Source of the DNA: Caenispirillum bisanense
GTDB lineage: Bacteria; Pseudomonadota; Alphaproteobacteria; Rhodospirillales; UBA2165
NCBI GenBank assembly: GCA_945877815.1
Contig: CAMDWJ010000007.1
Span: 54,266-118,265 of the forward strand
Direction of reading: 5' to 3'
Length of the DNA stretch: 64,000 nucleotides
The notes beneath the pieces are model-generated. The model was given only the letters and a program-made list of their open reading frames with translations, made no database searches and was not told where the DNA came from. The position numbers were made by a program, and so were the translations under genes. Positions 63,496 to 64,000 of this stretch are shown piece by piece. Position 1 is the first letter of the stretch; the number at the start of each line of letters is the position of its first letter.

Positions 63496-63837
63496 ATGCC
63501 ACGTATCGCTTCTATTAAAGTAATTCGCGCACAAATCGCGGCTCTTGAAGCCAAAGCGAAGAAAATTGAGACGGCTCAGAAACCTGGCGTCGCTCAGGTC
63601 CTCGCGCTTATGAAGAAATATAAGCTGAAAGTAGCGGATTTGAGTTCAGCGCCAAAATCAACAAAGAAAGCGGCAAAGAAATCCGCGACGAAAAAGACCA
63701 AGAAACGCAGCATCAAAAAAGCGGCTGTGAAATACCGCGATGATAATGACAACACATGGAGTGGTCGTGGTCTCACGCCGAAGTGGCTAAAAGCAGCCGA
63801 GAAGGCGGGTCAAAAGCGCGACACATTTCTGGTGTAA
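63496..63837 (+). CDS. H-NS-family nucleoid-associated protein
   Basis: This xenogeneic-silencer-like protein has 113 residues. An N-terminal oligomerisation helix (IKVIRAQIAALEAKAKKIETAQ) comes first, then a Lys/Ala-rich linker (KSTKKAAKKSATKKTKKRS). The C-terminal DNA-binding domain is KYRDDNDNTWSGRGLTPKWLKAAEKAG. TWSGRGxxPKWL is the H-NS/Bv3F-type AT-rich minor-groove motif. H-NS proteins silence horizontally acquired AT-rich DNA; this copy is itself in such DNA, as on many islands and plasmids. It follows the tRNA by 70 bp. Confidence 0.9.
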   Translation: MPRIASIKVIRAQIAALEAKAKKIETAQKPGVAQVLALMKKYKLKVADLSSAPKSTKKAAKKSATKKTKKRSIKKAAVKYRDDNDNTWSGRGLTPKWLKAAEKAGQKRDTFLV

Positions 63838-63887
63838 GCGGCGGGCGAATAGCGCGATGAGTTACAGTCAAGTTCGAGAGAAATTCT

Positions 63888-64000
63888 ATGGAAAACGAAT
63901 ATGAGCTTGTGCACTCACCGCTCAGTGGAAAAATAAGCGGCGATTCACTGACTGTAGAGGTGTTCATTTATCGTGGCAAAGATGCAGAAGATGAATGGAG
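63888..64000 (+). CDS. Partial hypothetical protein running off the right edge
   Basis: An ATG at 63888, preceded by GAGAG, opens MENEYELVHSPLSGKISGDSLTVEVFIYRGKDAEDEW and remains open to the window end. Only 37 codons are visible. The composition is AT-richer than the host and similar to the H-NS gene, so it belongs to the acquired DNA. No family is recognised from this fragment. Confidence 0.6.
   Translation, partial: MENEYELVHSPLSGKISGDSLTVEVFIYRGKDAEDEW

Overview
The window is about 64 kb of GC-rich alphaproteobacterial chromosome, most like the Rhodospirillales. Supporting this are the gene orders hisA-hisF-hisE, LpoA-like/rsmI/yraN/BON/gshB and hemC-hemD(mitofilin)-hemY, a HrcA/GrpE/DnaK/DnaJ heat-shock block, a bactofilin and several GT9 glycosyltransferases. 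Nearly everything up to 61.7 kb has one high-GC codon style. From about 61.72 kb to the right edge the DNA is clearly AT-richer and looks acquired.

Layout. 1-2.1 kb: end of hisA, then hisF, hisE, a HIT protein and a lone FliN-like protein. 2.2-11.4 kb: three copies of a two-gene module, each a Rieske ring-hydroxylating oxygenase followed by a periplasmic substrate-binding protein. A UxaA-family dehydratase follows the first copy. Each oxygenase gene has the same upstream promoter/operator architecture, and no transporter permease or ATPase is present. 11.4-25 kb: a frameshifted macro-domain gene, alanine dehydrogenase, envelope glycan genes (three GT9 proteins and an AmpG-like permease), a PfkB-family nucleoside kinase, an EI24 protein, a bactofilin, a lipoprotein, endonuclease III, an MFS exporter and dapB. 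25-34 kb: dnaJ, dnaK, grpE and hrcA, with rph and rdgB divergent from hrcA. Between them lie a TfoX-like protein and a DMT permease broken by one stop codon.

34-37 kb is a small graveyard of toxin-antitoxin genes: an intact hicB with a nonsense-interrupted hicA, an orphan XRE regulator, and a higA whose toxin survives only as a fragment joined in frame. Short 10-bp tandem arrays flank the last of these. 38-46 kb: the LpoA-like/rsmI/yraN ... BON/gshB synteny block is split by a zinc-type cassette (outer-membrane protein, ZnuA-like binding protein, ZnuB-like permease) behind a Zur-like operator. 46-61.7 kb: a glycosyltransferase with a 2OG oxygenase, a 2H phosphoesterase, several secreted proteins, comM, a peptide-type binding protein with tsaD, and the haem genes hemC, a hemD-mitofilin fusion and hemY, followed by a TPR glycosyltransferase.

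Right end. A complete tRNA-Thr(CGU) gene at 63139-63426 is interrupted directly after the anticodon by a 212-nt group I intron resembling the Azoarcus tRNA-Ile intron. A second copy of only its 36-nt 5' exon lies at 61718-61753. A tyrosine recombinase gene sits between the two copies, and an H-NS-like protein follows the tRNA. This looks like site-specific integration at an intron-bearing tRNA gene and is the most interesting part of the window.
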